Shown here in pieces: positions 20,276 to 34,185 of a stretch of DNA of 64,000 nucleotides. Origin of the DNA: Gibbula magus. Taxonomy: Eukaryota; Mollusca; Gastropoda; Trochida; Trochidae. The position numbers and the translations under genes are program-made. The notes below the pieces were generated by a model that had not been told where the DNA came from, did not search any database, and saw only the letters and a program-made list of their open reading frames with translations. The DNA lies in NCBI GenBank assembly GCA_936450465.1, contig OW388305.1:53930625-53994624 (forward strand), written 5' to 3'. Within the stretch, counting starts at the first letter, position 1, and each line of letters begins with the position of its first letter.

Positions 20276-22729
20276 TGTCGTCGTGCAGCGACAATTTTCA
20301 TATTGATAAGTATTTGTTTCTGGACTGGGAATCTGTCGAAGAGCTGCTGTTTTCTTTAGCTTCACAATTTGAGCGAAAAAACGGGAAATGGGAAAACCTT
20401 CACAGTCTCATAAAATAACCATTTAGTAGGTAATAAATGTCCATTATATGTCACCTATGAACAAGTAAGGAAGGCAAATATTGATTTAAAAAAATGCAAA
20501 ATCCCGAGTAAATTGAAGCTTTTTCACACATGTACTTTAACAAGTCCCGAATGCATCGCGTGCCATGACGTGTGACATTTAATATTTTACTGGTAAAGTT
20601 TCATTGTCTTGCCACAATGATTTGACATATTGAAACCTTGCTAATGTAAATGCTGTTCAGAAAAGACAAGTTGACATATGTCACGATGTGACTATCATAA
20701 ATAGTATCTAATTTGTATATTTCCAGAACACATAATTGGACAGAGGACTGAAGTGATGTTCACCTCTAACGTGAATGCATTTTTAACACGAATGTTCGTC
20801 TGACTGCAAACATAAGCTTTGGCGCATGCTCTCATACAACATGAAAAACAGTCGAGAAACAGGCAGAACAACATACAGTTAATTACATGTTTATAATCAT
20901 AATATGTCTAAAACATAACTTACATTATTTGAATCAAGTTATCATGGCTTTTCATCTGAATATAAACATTTCATTTGGCTTATGCTCTCTTACAGCTTGG
21001 GTAACAAATCTCAGGTAGAAAGATTTACATATTGTTAGATTTGTGTTGGCCATAGTTATTACTATACATTTGATTATAGTTTCTTAATATGAACAGGAGC
21101 GAAATATAATTTCTTTGAAATAAATAAATATTATTCTGTTAATTTATATTTAATTGTCAATCTCAAATCCATGCCTAACCTTCATTAGTTTTGTTCGCCA
21201 AGTTATGCAATTGATTTCAAATTGGAAACTTGTGATCACTGAACTACTTAACAATGTTGAATTAAAGGGACGGTCCTATCAACATATCTACCATTTTGTT
21301 AAATTAAACCCACTGTTCAATTGGTCAACATTGACAGAATATTATCTTATGGTATAACACAAACATTCCCAATAATGTCAACATTAAAAGTCACTGGAAA
21401 GCAGCTGAATATATTTGTCTTCGTCCATAGTCAGAATGTAAGATGGTTAATCTAGGATTGACCAGGAATAATCAATTGTCGTCTTATCACTTAAAGAAGA
21501 ATAAACAATGTCGACGATTTACTAAATAACGAAACTGGTATTGCAAGCTCCTTTAGATATCCCTGCGGCTTTTAGATCGAGTTCATGCATTTTCGTTGAG
21601 AAACTGTGCAACATGACATGTAGGATAAGCATTAGTTTTATACACTTAATCAAGTGCTTTTCCAGATCTTGAAATAGTTGAAGCTATGTTCTACTTTTTA
21701 TTTGAACGAGTGTACGATGGGTGGTATTTGCAAACATAATGTGAATTCATGTTTCTAAAAGCTTTTTGTGCATTTTTCTGTCATGTGATATTAAAATGAA
21801 ACTAAGTGAGCCCAAAGACAAAGGCATCAAAAACATGAAGCAAATTTCATAGTTAAAATGTGGACATCACTACATCATTTCATGTACAAGAAGTTTTGAG
21901 ATAGGTGTTATTGTCATTGAAACTCAAAGGAAACATAACATAACCAGTTAGTTTACAGAAATATACACAGAACTTAAAACGACTTTGAAATGAATCTAGT
22001 TTAATGTCGGGTTAATGTGATGTATGAGACAATTGTCAGCTTTCTATTTGCGAACATGGAATAGAAGTGTAATAATAATAATAAATATGTTTTAATTGGT
22101 TTGCACGAATCCCGTTTCTAGCCAGGTGTTTTAAAAGAAAGCTTGGAGGTCGACAAAGGTCAAAAATTGAATTTTGACACTGCCAATGCTAATCTCAACT
22201 GGTATATTACACTAAAAATGCAGCAGAAAGATAGTTTTGGTGAATAGTATTATAAATTGTTCTTGAATTGTTGTTGTGGACGTTAATGACATTTTAGATT
22301 TTCCTGGGAGGACACATCGAACAACCTTTTGTCTTTGATCACCAACACAACTATTCACGAATGGAAAATTCTGATAAGAAGAAGTTGTTGTAAAAGTAAA
22401 GAATCAATAACGAAGTCACGTTCTCAGAACACTTAAGGTCTTTCCTCCTCGTTATCATGTTCCATTGAGGACACAGTTGACACATCAGTAGGTGTTTGCT
22501 TAGTTTCCACTTGTCACATATTGTAAATGTACTAATGGGAGGAGATAATTCAGCCTGCTCACACTTCTCGTAACATGGATGTTTTACGCGTCCTTTCAAC
22601 AGAAACAGATAATGATTCCCTAATGAATAAACTACCCATATATGTAGTACATGTTCAAATAACTCAATGAACGTCACCTCAAAGGCTCTGCAGCACGTTT
22701 TTCTCACCGATATAGGTGATCTCACGAAA

Positions 22730-22872
22730 AGGTAAATAAGTGTTACCGATGGCTAAATAATACTCCTGAATCAATAATAACAGTTCTAAGCGATTTTACA
22801 TGACAAGCGAGCCCATTTCCCTTAGAGCGTTTATTTTAACCTTTTCACATTAAAATGGCCGCTCAAAGGTAG
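22730..22872. repeat. MITE-derived fragment with hairpin
   Basis: Matches 9504-9636 ('taatactcctgaatcaata', 'cacattaaaatggccgctc'). It directly abuts the TTAA MITE at 22878. Confidence 0.55.
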
Positions 22873-22877
22873 TTTAA

Positions 22878-23232
22878 AGGGACAGTAGCAGGGTTTTTTT
22901 GCTCAAATTAGTCGATGACATCTATTTGAAAAATAAGTTCACCAATCGCTAAATACCCTTCTCTCTCAGGAAAATAAATTTAAAAATGAGTGTACATGGT
23001 TCGGTAAAGCCATGGTAATCGTTTTTGTCATTTGAAATAATAAAATGTGTTCACAAGAAAATGGCCCCCATGCAATTTTGGCTTTATACCCAACACCGTT
23101 ATAACTATTACGGATACTTGGTTTGTGTAATAAGATGTTTTACCCTCTTAAGTAAATTTACATGGCACAGACTATCATTATAAATAGAAAATTTGCAAAA
23201 AATAAATTTTGCAAAAAACGTGCTACTGCCCC
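22878..23232. mobile_element. 354-bp TTAA MITE family, copy 1
   Basis: The terminal inverted repeats (agggacagtagca on the left, tgctactgcccc on the right) are each flanked by TTAA (22874-22877 and 23233-23236). The interior shares 'gagtgtacatggttcggtaa' and 'taataagatgttttaccct' with the copies at 30759 and 56251. TTAA target sites are characteristic of piggyBac-superfamily elements. It has no transposase. Confidence 0.8.
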
Positions 23233-26200
23233 TTAAGTGATCTGACTGATGTAGCGATACCTCAACACTAAGTAGAGATTTAAATATGGTACCATGATAG
23301 ATTGGTCAACCATCTTGCAATCTGAACTCTCAAATTCGCATTAGACCTACACATCTACCTCTCACGCCTCTCACACAGGTCGTGTAATGAAATGGTATAC
23401 CCTCCGACATAACCATATATTGTATAAACTTTGATAATAAATAGCAAATGTGAAAAAACAATATATGCAATAAAATGTGCTAAAATGCAACTATTTGCAG
23501 AATCGGCACACAGAGTATTTGATATATGACAGACGTTGTAAATCTAATATATTATTGATAAGAAATATACAACGGATATGTGTTTTATACAAATGTATGT
23601 ATGAAAAATGAACTGACTTGTATTCAAAGCACGTGTCACAACATGGGTAATAGCACATAAATCTACTGATGTAAAACTAAAGGAGTGTCTTTATAATGTT
23701 ATGACATTTACGATAAGAGCAAAGCTTTATATACTGACAATGACACTGAACATAAACACATAAACATGAACTGATAGCAGGCAGCATATTATATATCGAC
23801 ACAATAAAATATGTAAAAATGTAGAAACCTACTGAATACTGGAATTGAAGAATTAGATACAATTAATTTGGTAATGGTTACAGTATGGTAACAATTTTTA
23901 AGTTATCGGAAAATATAAGTACAATTTATAAGGACAAAGTGTATGTTTATTTCCCTAATGCAATGAGGAAACTGTGGTGGCAACTAAATCACGTCTCACT
24001 TAAACCGAGTAAAATAAATTGTAAAATTTAAACGTTCAAAATCATTTGTTGTCCTCCTTCAACAGTGTATGAATTAACAGCAATGTTTGCACATTATACG
24101 CCTGTTTCAATTTAAGTGCACAATGCTCGAAATTCGTGCACTCTGTCCAGTCCGTTGCCACCTGGGTAATGTGTAACACAATTTCACATGTTATGTTTAT
24201 GCTTTGATTGACGTTTCAAATTAGTTTGTTCAGTTATTTCTAAACCCGCATTCCTGCACATTCAAATGATGTGGTGCAATGTTAATCGGAAGCCATATTT
24301 ATTCGTTTGTTAAATTAATTCCAGCCTAATATCTGCCAAATACAAATTGTTTATTGAAAATATTTTGGTTTCGGTAATATCGGTTAATAAAGCATTACAA
24401 TTCGTATTCTTGCATCAAGACTTCATACAATCCACTAATTAGCTCATTGTTGATTTTATCGTTGAAAATTGTATTTAACTTTGTAAAAAGAGAGTTAAAT
24501 AAGTTACCGTAAATAAGATATTGAGACACTTAAATGAATGGTTTCCACAGACAAGGAGGTCTTAGTGAGAAATAACAATATATTGAATACCACGACACCT
24601 ATGTGTAAACCACGTGACCACATCTATGTAAACAGATACATTATATTGTTGTACTGTTTTGCACAGGTAACTATTTTACTTGCACCGGTTGTTGCAGGTA
24701 TCATTTTGTGGTAGCACCTTTCTCATGTCTCTTGTTGGAAAGGCTGCATGGCCAGGACTCTCTTCCTTTTCCGGGCTTCAAACCCACAAACTATATATAT
24801 TTTCCTATTTGTTGCTTCACGGTTGTTAAATACATGTTTCAATTTGATATTTAGGCATATTTGTACAGTATATATTTCATAACTTTTGAATATTCATGTT
24901 ATCAAATTTCGGAAAATATTGCTACATATGTATTTTAGGTTAGTGTTTTGGAATGTTGTATTATGTATGAATTTAGTAAATGTATTTTGGCAGTGTGTTT
25001 TTTTAGTTCAGGAGGTAGGTTTCCTTTGGCCATAAACAGCTTTGCTGTCAAATTTCTTCATTTGAAGCAGTCGTAAAATATACCCAGTGAACTTGCTTTG
25101 AGGATTACATAGTCATTAAATATTTACCTCCCTTGTACTTGGTGATGTTATATTGTCTTTGTTTTCGTGTAACATTATATCAAACTCAGTATCTGTTTCA
25201 ATATGCATTTATTTAGGAATACTTAAACTTATTCAGTTATTATTCTACATGCATATACCTTTCGGAATATCCATTGTTCAGGATGTTTTGAGCATTTTGT
25301 GCACTTTGTGACTTTTTACTTATGGTTGTGTTTTTGTATATTTCAGTTTTACCTTTCCTATCTTCCTATATCCAACAATGAAGATATCCAATGAATAAAC
25401 CATAAACTGGATCTCAGATTTCGACTTTATTGGAAAGGATGAATACAGCATCATTGTATACAATAGTATTGTGCACGTTAAGTTCTACGAATGTAATAAC
25501 GAGATATATATACACTGAACAGATTATTCTTCAAAGACATTAACAAGGCGAGAATAATATGTAAAATATTTATATCAGATAGTTGCAATGATATGCATCT
25601 TAAAATCGCACTTAAGACGAAGAGGAATGAGAATATCCTCACATTTCTTGCCACGTGAGAGCTTACATTTTCATTCTTGAGGTATACTAAATGTGAATTT
25701 ATAAGAGAAAAACGTCTCCACAACATCAGATAGCATGTAACCAGTATCATGTGAACTTCATTGAGTATCACATGAACACTAACATAAACATAACTTGTCA
25801 CCTTCATTTTTGCCTTCTAATCCATGAAATTATATTTAAGTATTAAAGTTGGAAAACAATTCTGCACTTTTGTAAACCTTGCAACTGTGTCAATAGATCA
25901 TATGCTATTGTTGATTACCATTCTAATATTAAGTATCGGTGTTTTGGAAGCTATTGTTAACGTTATGGTATGGTATGGTTTTGTATGGTATTTGATGGTA
26001 AGTCATTCTGAACTAACGTTTATCATTGGTAGAATACTTGAATTTGTTCATAGACTATTAGGACTATTATTCTTGGCAGAGTTAATAGAGTATCAATCAG
26101 TAATACATTACATATGCTTTACCTGATAAACTGCTTTATGGAACAAAGTATATTTTGCTACATTTTTTGTTGATCAACAGTGTGGATCTAATAGATAATT

Positions 26201-27174
26201 TGAATCATATATGCAACCCCATTCTCACCTGGCAGATACAAAAATGCGCACACAAATTGATATGACATTTAATATAGCATAACAAGGTATGAACATAACA
26301 ATTAATATACATATATGTCTTCCACATCTAGAAATTATCTAGATTATAATCATTCAGGAAAAAGTGATTTTATCATTGTATAATTCCTGAAAAACCTACA
26401 AATATGAAATAATCACTGCAGCGTTCAAACAGAAACATTCCAAATAGCATTTTCCTGAGATGCTGTGTTATACAACCTGCATGGAATACTGGTGTTACTG
26501 AACTCCGGGCATGGGTGGTTTATATCAATGTCTTTTTACGTGCAGTTCCACATGTGAATAGACAGTAAATTGATAATGAGGTTAAGATTGTTGGGTCAAC
26601 AAAGGATTAACACAAACAGTTCACCCTATCATTACCCAGTATCCCTGATCCAGTTAAGCCATCATTACCAAGAATCCCTGATCCAGTTAAGCGACAGTCC
26701 TGACCATCGTGTATTTATACACTGACCAACATCTGTCCAGATAAGCTTGTCAGTGTACGCTAATGAAATTAGAATCAGTTCGATACCCTTATGACCACGA
26801 TAGATATTTCACCTATCAGTATATATTCAGCATCCCTCATTCAGTTAAGCCACAGTTCTGACCACATTGTATATGTAGCCTGATTAGCAAATGTCCACAG
26901 AAGCTTGTCAGTCTTCTAATGAGAACTAGACTGAGACTGTAAATCCTCAGTAATAACCAGAGCAGCCTACTTGGCACTTATGTGAGGAAAGATACTTGAC
27001 AGGTTTTTGAAGGGTGTTTAGAAGTGGAGTAAAAACGAAACAATATTTTCAGGATAACAACTTTATCAGTTCAGCTGTGAGGGATAAATACATCTTCTTA
27101 AAAGTCAGAAGAGGTTAGTTGTAATTAGTTTAGAGTCAATAGCTTCGAGCAATGTTGGGAAATTGACCTGCATG

Positions 27175-27260
27175 GCTTAAACGAATCATGAACATTCGTT
27201 TTAGAACTCTTTTTCTTGATTTCGAAGTATTATTAAGGCATTGGTAACACTTATTTATAT
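27175..27260 (-). repeat. MITE-derived fragment in unit A
   Basis: The reverse complement contains 'gtgttaccaatgccttaata' and 'gagttctaaaacgaatgttc', related to 9504 and 22730. The matching position in unit B (32930-33015) carries the same fragment, so it was present before the macro-repeat was duplicated. Confidence 0.55.
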
Positions 27261-27323
27261 GTTTGTGAGAGCAGTTTATTTCATTATTTGAACTATAGCG
27301 CCTTGAAACAAGAACTCAATATC

Positions 27324-28027
27324 TTGACTCTTCAATTAATGAAAGCGAATGGAATAACATAAATGAAATACCCTTCATGTCTAATCTAAATTCCAAAACA
27401 AAATGGTTTCAATATTCCATACTTCATAGAATTTTGCCGACAAATGATCTTCTGCAAAAGATGAAATTAAAAGATGAAAATAAATGCAGTTTTTGTGATA
27501 AAGAGAAATAAACCATAGTTCATCAATTTTTTGATTGTCAAATTGTTAAAAACTTATGGAACAAAGTTAAAGAATGGATAGAGACGTACACTGAAGCGAA
27601 CATAAAGTTTTCCAAACGAAACATTTTTATTGGATACCCCGAATACAGAAACAGGGTATTGAACATGATAATTACAAATGTGAAATACACCATTTTCAAA
27701 GCAAAACAATTTGGTTTGAAACCAAGCTTCACATCGTTCAAAACGATCTGAAGAAAATATATAACATTGATAAATACAACTGTTATTCGAATTGCAACTT
27801 CTCAAAATATATGAAATTTTGGTCATCCTGCCATTTACTATTCAAACACTAATCACTTCTTCTTTATATGCCTTTGTTACCATTGTAATTGAAAACTTGA
27901 TACAACCTGTGCATACTTGCATGTATGCAAAATTCGCCTATATGTAAATGTTGCCATGTCAAATGTCACTTCTTTGTAGTTTGAACCTCAATGTATATGT
28001 ACCTCAAAAAGAAATAAAATAATAAAA
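27324..28027 (+). mobile_element. 5'-truncated LINE with 14-bp target duplication
   Basis: The insert encodes the C-terminal part of an L1/Tx1-type LINE ORF2: KWFQYSILHRILPTNDLLQK, then a zinc-knuckle-like CSFCDKEK ... HQFFDCQIVKNLW (Cys-x2-Cys ... His-x4-Cys), with one in-frame TAA after DKEK and later breaks. It ends in an A-rich tail (aaataaaataataaaaa). AAGAACTCAATATC flanks it exactly (27310-27323 and 28028-28041). The RT core is missing, consistent with target-primed reverse transcription stopping early. Confidence 0.8.
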
Positions 28028-30758
28028 AAGAACTCAATATCAACTAAATGTATATATATATATAGTTCGTAATGATAAGCAGATGTCTCAGGTCTTGGAA
28101 TCTGTCGAAGATTTCCCGGCTTCACGAGCTGCACTATTTGAATGAGAAAACTGTAAACTTGTACATCTTCGACAGCTTCACAGACCAATATGTCTTTAAG
28201 TAATAAGTATTAAGCAGGCAATATTTATCTTCTGTGAACGCAAACAGAAGGCAAAACTTACATACAATTACACTACAAAGAGCCACAGTTAAAGGAACTT
28301 GTTTCGTACATTTTAATTTTGAGTCCTCGATGCATCGCGTGCCGTGCCATGTGACTCTTATTATTTTCAAGGTGTAGTTTCAATGGGTATCCGACATATA
28401 TGTCTGGCCACAATGAATTGACATTACAGATGCTGAAACCGTGCTAATGTTGACAGTGAGACAAGCTGGGGGTTGTTCAGAAACGACAAGTCGGCCGATA
28501 GCTAGGTGAAAGTGTCATAAATACCTTCTTTATATATTTGCAGAACACCTAATTTGACAGAAGACGGAAATAATATCACCTCTAACGAGAACACTTTCTC
28601 TAAAATATACAAGAGTAAAGTCAGGATAGAAAAAGTGAAATCAAGTTGACCTGGATTTTCGTCTGAATACAAACATTACCTTTGGTTATGCTCTCTTACA
28701 TTATGAATTACACATTCAAGAAATATAGGTGTAACAAATTTCATATTGTTAGATGTGTATTGACCATAATAAATTCTATACGTTTTATTATAACTTCTGG
28801 ACATGGACAAGGGCGAAATAGACAATGCAATTCTGAGAACAGGGAACTGATGAGGTTATTCTCCTCTTTGAAAGAAATTAACGGCAATGAATGTTACTCT
28901 CTTATTTTGATTTGATTTCTAAATTGTATTTTCTTCCAAATATTGTTTCACATAGTTAGTTCAGCTTCGTGTTATGCATTCCATTTCTAATTTGAAAGGG
29001 TCAACATACTTGAAAATTGGACTGCGTAACAGTGTTAAATTAAAGGGACGGTCCTATCAGCATATCTGCCATTTTGATAAATTAAAGTCACTCTTCAAGA
29101 GGGTCAACATTGACAGAAAATAACCATATGGTATAACATAAACATTCCAAATAATATCAAAACTAAAAATCAGTGGAAAGCAGTTGAAAATATTTGTCTT
29201 GGTTCGAAGTCAGAATGTAACATGGCTAATCTAGGATTGACCAGGAATAATCAATTGTCGTCTTATCACTTGGAGAAGAATAAACAATGTCTCTGATAAA
29301 GTAAATAAAGAGCCTGTTGTTGTAAGTATCTTTAAATAATATCTTTGGGGCATTATGATCAATGTCATTAATGTTTGTTGAGAAGTTGTACAACATTGTT
29401 GATAGGATCTCAATTAATTTATACATATAAGCGCACATGTGATTCTGATCACCAATCTACACCACAAACCTATATTTGCTATCATCTTCATAAGAGTAAA
29501 TCTGCTGACAACGACACTCAACGAAATTTGGTCATGGGTTTCTGGTTTGTTTTAAGAAGATTTGACGGCATATCCCTATCACTATTGGGTAGAAAATGTT
29601 ACATCTGCTCCATCATTCCATCATCAATCTTGAATCCGTTAAGGACTACTCAGTTCGGCATCATGGTGTTACTCTATGTGGACGTTTCATATTCACATTT
29701 TACAAGGACACACCTTTGTCTTTTATATCAAATACAACCATTAACATTAATAGATAGATTATTTCTGGTTAAGAGAATTTGTTGTGAATCAACAATGAAG
29801 TCACGTTCTCGAACATTTAAGCTCTGTTCACCTCGTTATCCCTTGTCACAGAGGACACATGAGTAGGGCATTGCTTTTTATCATCCAAAACTGGTTCCCA
29901 CAGTAGATATCGCTTTTGTGAGATCAATTCGTCATAATCATATTACATCATCAGATAATGACACAAGGCTTTGACATCACTGAGAACACTGCTAACAATG
30001 CTATGACGTCACAAAGTTGATGACGTAACAATGCTATGACGCCATAATGCAGATGACCTCACTGAGATCCCTGCTTAAGAAGTTCAATGGCAGTTTTGTG
30101 TGCATTATTTTGCTATTAATTGTTGAAGAATGATTTTGAATGATAAAGAGGCAATCCTCGGATATGTGTAACTTTAATCAACTCGTTTTGATATATTTGA
30201 TTTCAGAATTACTGCCATAGTTTCCACTTCTATCAGAAAATATATAAAAAATATATATAAACTATTAAAAGAACCTCTCTTCCCCTATGCAATTCGGTAA
30301 CTATGGTAACAATTGCATCACATCTCATTTAATTCGATTAAAATAAAACGAATTTTAAAACGTATTTCGCTATCGGTTGTGTGCCACTTTCAACCATTGA
30401 GTGAAGAGCAATTGTAGCACGTTCTGCACACTTGTTAAACTAAAAGCTTGATGTTTGAAATTCGTGAATTGTCTGCATTGCCATCTGGGAAATATGCAAT
30501 CCAAATTTATAGTATGCTTACATGTATGTTATGATGTAATTTTCAAATTAGTTTATTGATTTATATCTAAACCAACATTCCTAAAATTCCGAATGATGTG
30601 GTGCAAGGTTTATCAGAAGGCATATTTATTGCTTTGTTGCAATCGTTTGAGCATAATATCTACCAAATAAAACGTGTTTATATAATATGTTTCGTCTTCT
30701 TGCTTCAAGACTTTACACACTCAAATAATTACCTCACTGTTCATATTTGATTGTTTAA

Positions 30759-31112
30759 AGGGGTAGTAGCACGTTTTTTGCAAAATTTATTTTTTCAAAT
30801 TTCCCATTTATAATGATAGTTTATGTCATTTAAACTAACTTTAAAGGGTAAAACATCTTATTACACAAACCAATTATCTGTAGTGGTAAAAATTATGTTG
30901 CGAATAAAGCAAAAATTGCATGGCGGCCATTTTATTGTGAACACAATTTATTATTTTGTATTACAAAAACGATTCCCATGGCTTTACCGAAACATGTACG
31001 CTCATTTTAAACTTTATTTTCCGAAGAGAGAAGGATGTTTTACTATTGGTGAAATTATTTTTCAAATACATTTCATCAACTTATTTGAGCGAAAAAACGT
31101 GCTACTGCCCCT
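30759..31112. mobile_element. 354-bp TTAA MITE family, copy 2
   Basis: Terminal repeats aggggtagtagcacgttttt and (reversed) aggggcagtagcacgttttt, flanked by TTAA at 30755-30758 and 31113-31116. Its frames (30823-31116, 30956-31138) are by-products of the element. Confidence 0.85.
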
Positions 31113-31659
31113 TTAAAACTGTATTTTACCTTGTTTAAAAGTGGTTTAAACAAATGTTGGAATATCAAATATCGGGACATCTTTTTTGAGGTTTGTTAGT
31201 TACTGTGTATAAGATATTGAGTCACTTTCATAAATGATTGCCACGGACAGGTAGGTCTTGTGATATCTTAGAATAAATTGCATACCACGAAACTTCTCTT
31301 CCTATGTTTAATTGTAGTGTTGACGTAAACACACTTACATTGTCTTGGTGACCTGATACCTATCGTGATATTTCATACATTCGTATTTTATACATTATGT
31401 TTTACGAGTGCAATGTACTGAAAAGATGATTCTAGGTGAGAATAATACTTAAATAGTCATGTCAGGTAGATGTCAGGCAATGATAGGAATGAAATATCTG
31501 CACACCTTTTGCCACGTGAGTGCTTAAGGTTTCATTCCTGGGGTATACCAAATGTTAACTTATAAGAGATAAAGTCTCCACAACATCACTTGATATGTCA
31601 CCCTCAACACATACACTACATTTATTATCACACTAACAAGAACGTTATTTAATACCATA

Positions 31660-31760
31660 ACATTAATTTAACTTTGAACACATTCAACCTGATTAAGGAG
31701 TGAGTATTTACTCCGAAACGTCGTGTATTTTCACATTAAAGAAGTTGTCATCCAGAAAAA
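31660..31760 (+). repeat. Penelope-like 3' end remnant with hammerhead-like motif
   Basis: 'ctgattaaggagtgagtatttactccgaaacg' (31689-31720, in two parts ctgattaaggagtgag / tatttactccgaaacg) has the layout of a hammerhead ribozyme core: a CTGANGA-like box (here CTGATTA), a stem (ggagt paired with actcc) and GAAAC. The following 'cattaaagaagttg.catcca' matches the end of the Penelope element at 34150-34180. Hammerhead motifs in the terminal repeats of Penelope-like elements are documented. The core is imperfect here, so self-cleavage is unlikely. Confidence 0.4.
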
Positions 31761-32929
31761 TCTTCCTCTTATGTATACTACTTCTTAATGAATAGATTTT
31801 TTAGTATTAGTTGGAAACAAATACAGTATGGATGTAAACCTTGAAAGAGCGGTCCGATATCGGATGATTTTGACCATTCTGATACCACTTATCTGTGCTT
31901 TGAAAAGTGGTTTAAAATGTTTCCATTTCAGCAGATCAACAAAAGATGGTAAGACATTTTGAACTCAAGTTTGTCATCGGTAGAATAATTGTTTTACTAT
32001 AAGGACGTTCAGACTGTTAGAGAGTTCATACAGTCCCCATCCGATAAACTGCCGTATGCAACAAGGTACATTGTGCAACATATTTGTTGATCAAAAGTGT
32101 TGATCAAAAGTGTTGATCAAAAGTGTTTATCGAATAGATAATTTGAATTGTATATATGTACAACCGCTGTCTTACCTGGGATACAGATAGAGAAAGGTAC
32201 ACACACGTGTGAAAAACAATTGAAAGGATATTAACTTAGCATAGCAAGGTATGAATCTGAATTCATCATCATTCAGAGGAAACTTTTACTTAATGATTAT
32301 CCCTCAACGTGCTACAAATATAGGTCTGTTGCGTTCAATTTAAAACATGCCCAATAGCATTTCCCTGGGTTCCTGTGTTAAGTAACACAACCTGCAGCCA
32401 ATACAGGTTTTACTTAACTCAGGAGAGGGATGATTTATATCAATGTCTAGTAAGTTTTTTTTAACACATGTGAATAGACAATAAGTTGTCAAAATCGGTT
32501 GAGATTGCTGGGTCAACCAAGGATTAACACAAACTCTTCACCCTATCATTACCCAGCATCCCTTATTCAGTTAAGCCACAGTCTTGACCATCGTGTATTT
32601 ATACACTGGTCAGCATCTGTCCAGATAAGCTTGTTAGTTCCAAGCTAATAACATTAGAATCAGTTCGAAACCCTAATGACAGGCAGATATTTCACCTATC
32701 AGAATCCAGCATCCCTCATCCAGATAAGCCACAATTCTGACCACAGTAGATATATATATATATAACTGGTAACGTTTCAAAGTATATTGATATTCCTTTA
32801 TCAGTTGGAATGTGGGGTATAAATAAATCAGACGAGGTTAGTTGAGCTTAGTTTAGAGTATCAATAATTTCATACGGCAATGATATTACGCTTCTAGCTT
32901 CGAGCGATGTTGGGAAATTGGCTTGCATG

Positions 32930-33015
32930 GCTTAAACGAATCATGTGCATTCGTTTTAGAACTCCTTTACTTGTTTTAGGAGTATTATTAAGCCATTGGT
33001 AACACTGATTTATAT
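32930..33015 (-). repeat. MITE-derived fragment in unit B
   Basis: Equivalent of 27175-27260 in unit A ('aacgaatcatgtgcattcgt', 'aggagtattattaagccatt'). Confidence 0.55.
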
Positions 33016-33329
33016 TTTTGTGAAAGCAGTTCATTTCAGTAAGAAAATTGTGCTATAGCTGAGACCATAATATTTAGTACTAACAGCAATATCCTACTTG
33101 ACACTTATGTGAGGAAAGGTATGCGTACTTGACAGGTTTTTTAAGGGTATTTGTAGTGAAGTACAAGGGAAAATAGGAGGGGAGAAATAACGAAACAATG
33201 TTTTCTGGATAACAATTCATGAAGTTTCGTAGTATATGAATACTCGGAAGACAAGAAATTAATGGATGTTCAACTTCATTTTATCACAAACATCTCCATC
33301 CTAACCCGCCGTGCTGTCAACCTATCCTC

Positions 33330-33896
33330 TGCCACCCCTGATTCCGAACTTAAACACCTCCAGCATGTCTTAACCCAACTAAACAACTATCCAACTAAAC
33401 TTAATGACCGTGTCATCAACTGCACCCTAAGCCCACCACCCACACCCACTACTAGCAAGCCTACCCCTGCCCCTATTCGCATACCACTACCCTATATTGG
33501 CAAAACATCACATCACATTAGTCGCCTACTCAAGCAACAACTGTGCATAGACACGTATTTTCCCTCGGCCACCCCACTCAAAATCATCATAAAGGAGTTG
33601 TGTACAACATTAGCTGCGACTGCGGCAGCAACTACATTGGGAAAACATCCAGACCACTCAACATACGCATCAAAGAGCACAATACATCAACAATCAAGGG
33701 AGACAACCAATCAGCCATTTTAGAATACATCACCAAATTTCCACAACATAACATCAAAACACTCACAAACATCAAACATGACTACACTCACAGCCGCTTA
33801 GTTGAAGCAGTGCAGATCGTTAGACATAAACCCTCTATGAATATGGATGAAGGCTTTTTCATCCGATCAGCTTACAACCGCTTAATCCACAAATGA
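33330..33896 (+). pseudogene. Penelope-like RT tail and GIY-YIG endonuclease, frameshifted
   Basis: The encoded protein would act in target-primed reverse transcription; the GIY-YIG part nicks the target DNA. The reverse transcriptase catalytic motifs lie upstream of the truncation and are absent. The GIY-YIG core shows the (V)VY-x10-YIG spacing and a downstream Arg (RIKEH). The ATG-initiated frame at 33262 is misleading, because its first residues come from the inverted terminal repeat. The ending RSAYNRLIHK is a typical tail. Inactive owing to truncation and frameshift. Confidence 0.7.
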
Positions 33897-34119
33897 TTAA
33901 TCCAATCTACTCACTCTTGCTTTCACCTCCACCCAGTAATTGCCACCCTCACCCTGCCTTTGTCCTCCCACCCGCCCCCTGTTTATTAACTTACTACTCT
34001 CTAGTTTCCGTGTTATCACAACTTCACTTGTTCAACCATTTATGTCATGTGTTGTATTTGTTATCTCTTTATCATACCAACATGTATCCTGTATATAACC
34101 TGCTGTTTCACCAACTCTT

Positions 34120-34185
34120 CCATATGCTTGATAACGGATATATACCGAAACGTTGCCATTGTGAAATAAAGAAGTTGGACATCCA
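34120..34185 (+). repeat. Penelope-like terminal motif, degenerate hammerhead-like
   Basis: 'cttgataacggatatataccg' (split here as cttgataacgg / atatataccg) followed by AAACG parallels the motif at 31689: a TGAT-A box, a CGG..CCG stem and GAAACG, then 'tgaaataaagaagttg'. The catalytic box differs from CTGANGA. Confidence 0.35.

Larger units (their letters stand above)
20280..28060 (+). repeat. tandem macro-repeat, unit A
   Basis: First of at least three head-to-tail copies of a long diverged unit. Landmarks: 'tgggaatctgtcgaagag' near 20325, 'aattaaagggacggtcctat' at 21260, 'caggaataatcaattgtcgt' at 21464, 'gaagtcacgttctcagaac' near 22415, 'gatccagttaagc' near 26650-26690 and 'ttcgttttagaactc' near 27195. 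The same landmarks in the same order occur in later units. Unit A lacks the 'acattggatc' tail seen in B and C and carries a 355-bp MITE and a LINE insertion. No coding gene is evident; its frames (25478-25807 minus, 25824-26126 plus) are not conserved in the other units. Confidence 0.75.

Noticed and set aside
24660..25440. Possible solo LTR in unit A (sequence ending 'gatttcgactttattgg')
   Set aside because: Absent from the other units, so perhaps an insertion, but no TG...CA ends or target duplication could be defined.
29375..29866. 163-codon open frame on the plus strand
   Set aside because: It lies in macro-repeat unit B; the equivalent sequences in units A and C have no corresponding frame, and no motif or splice border supports it.
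33262..33723. 153-codon frame taken as an intact gene
   Set aside because: Its start comes from an inverted terminal repeat and its end is out of frame with the GIY-YIG domain; it is a damaged Penelope-like remnant.
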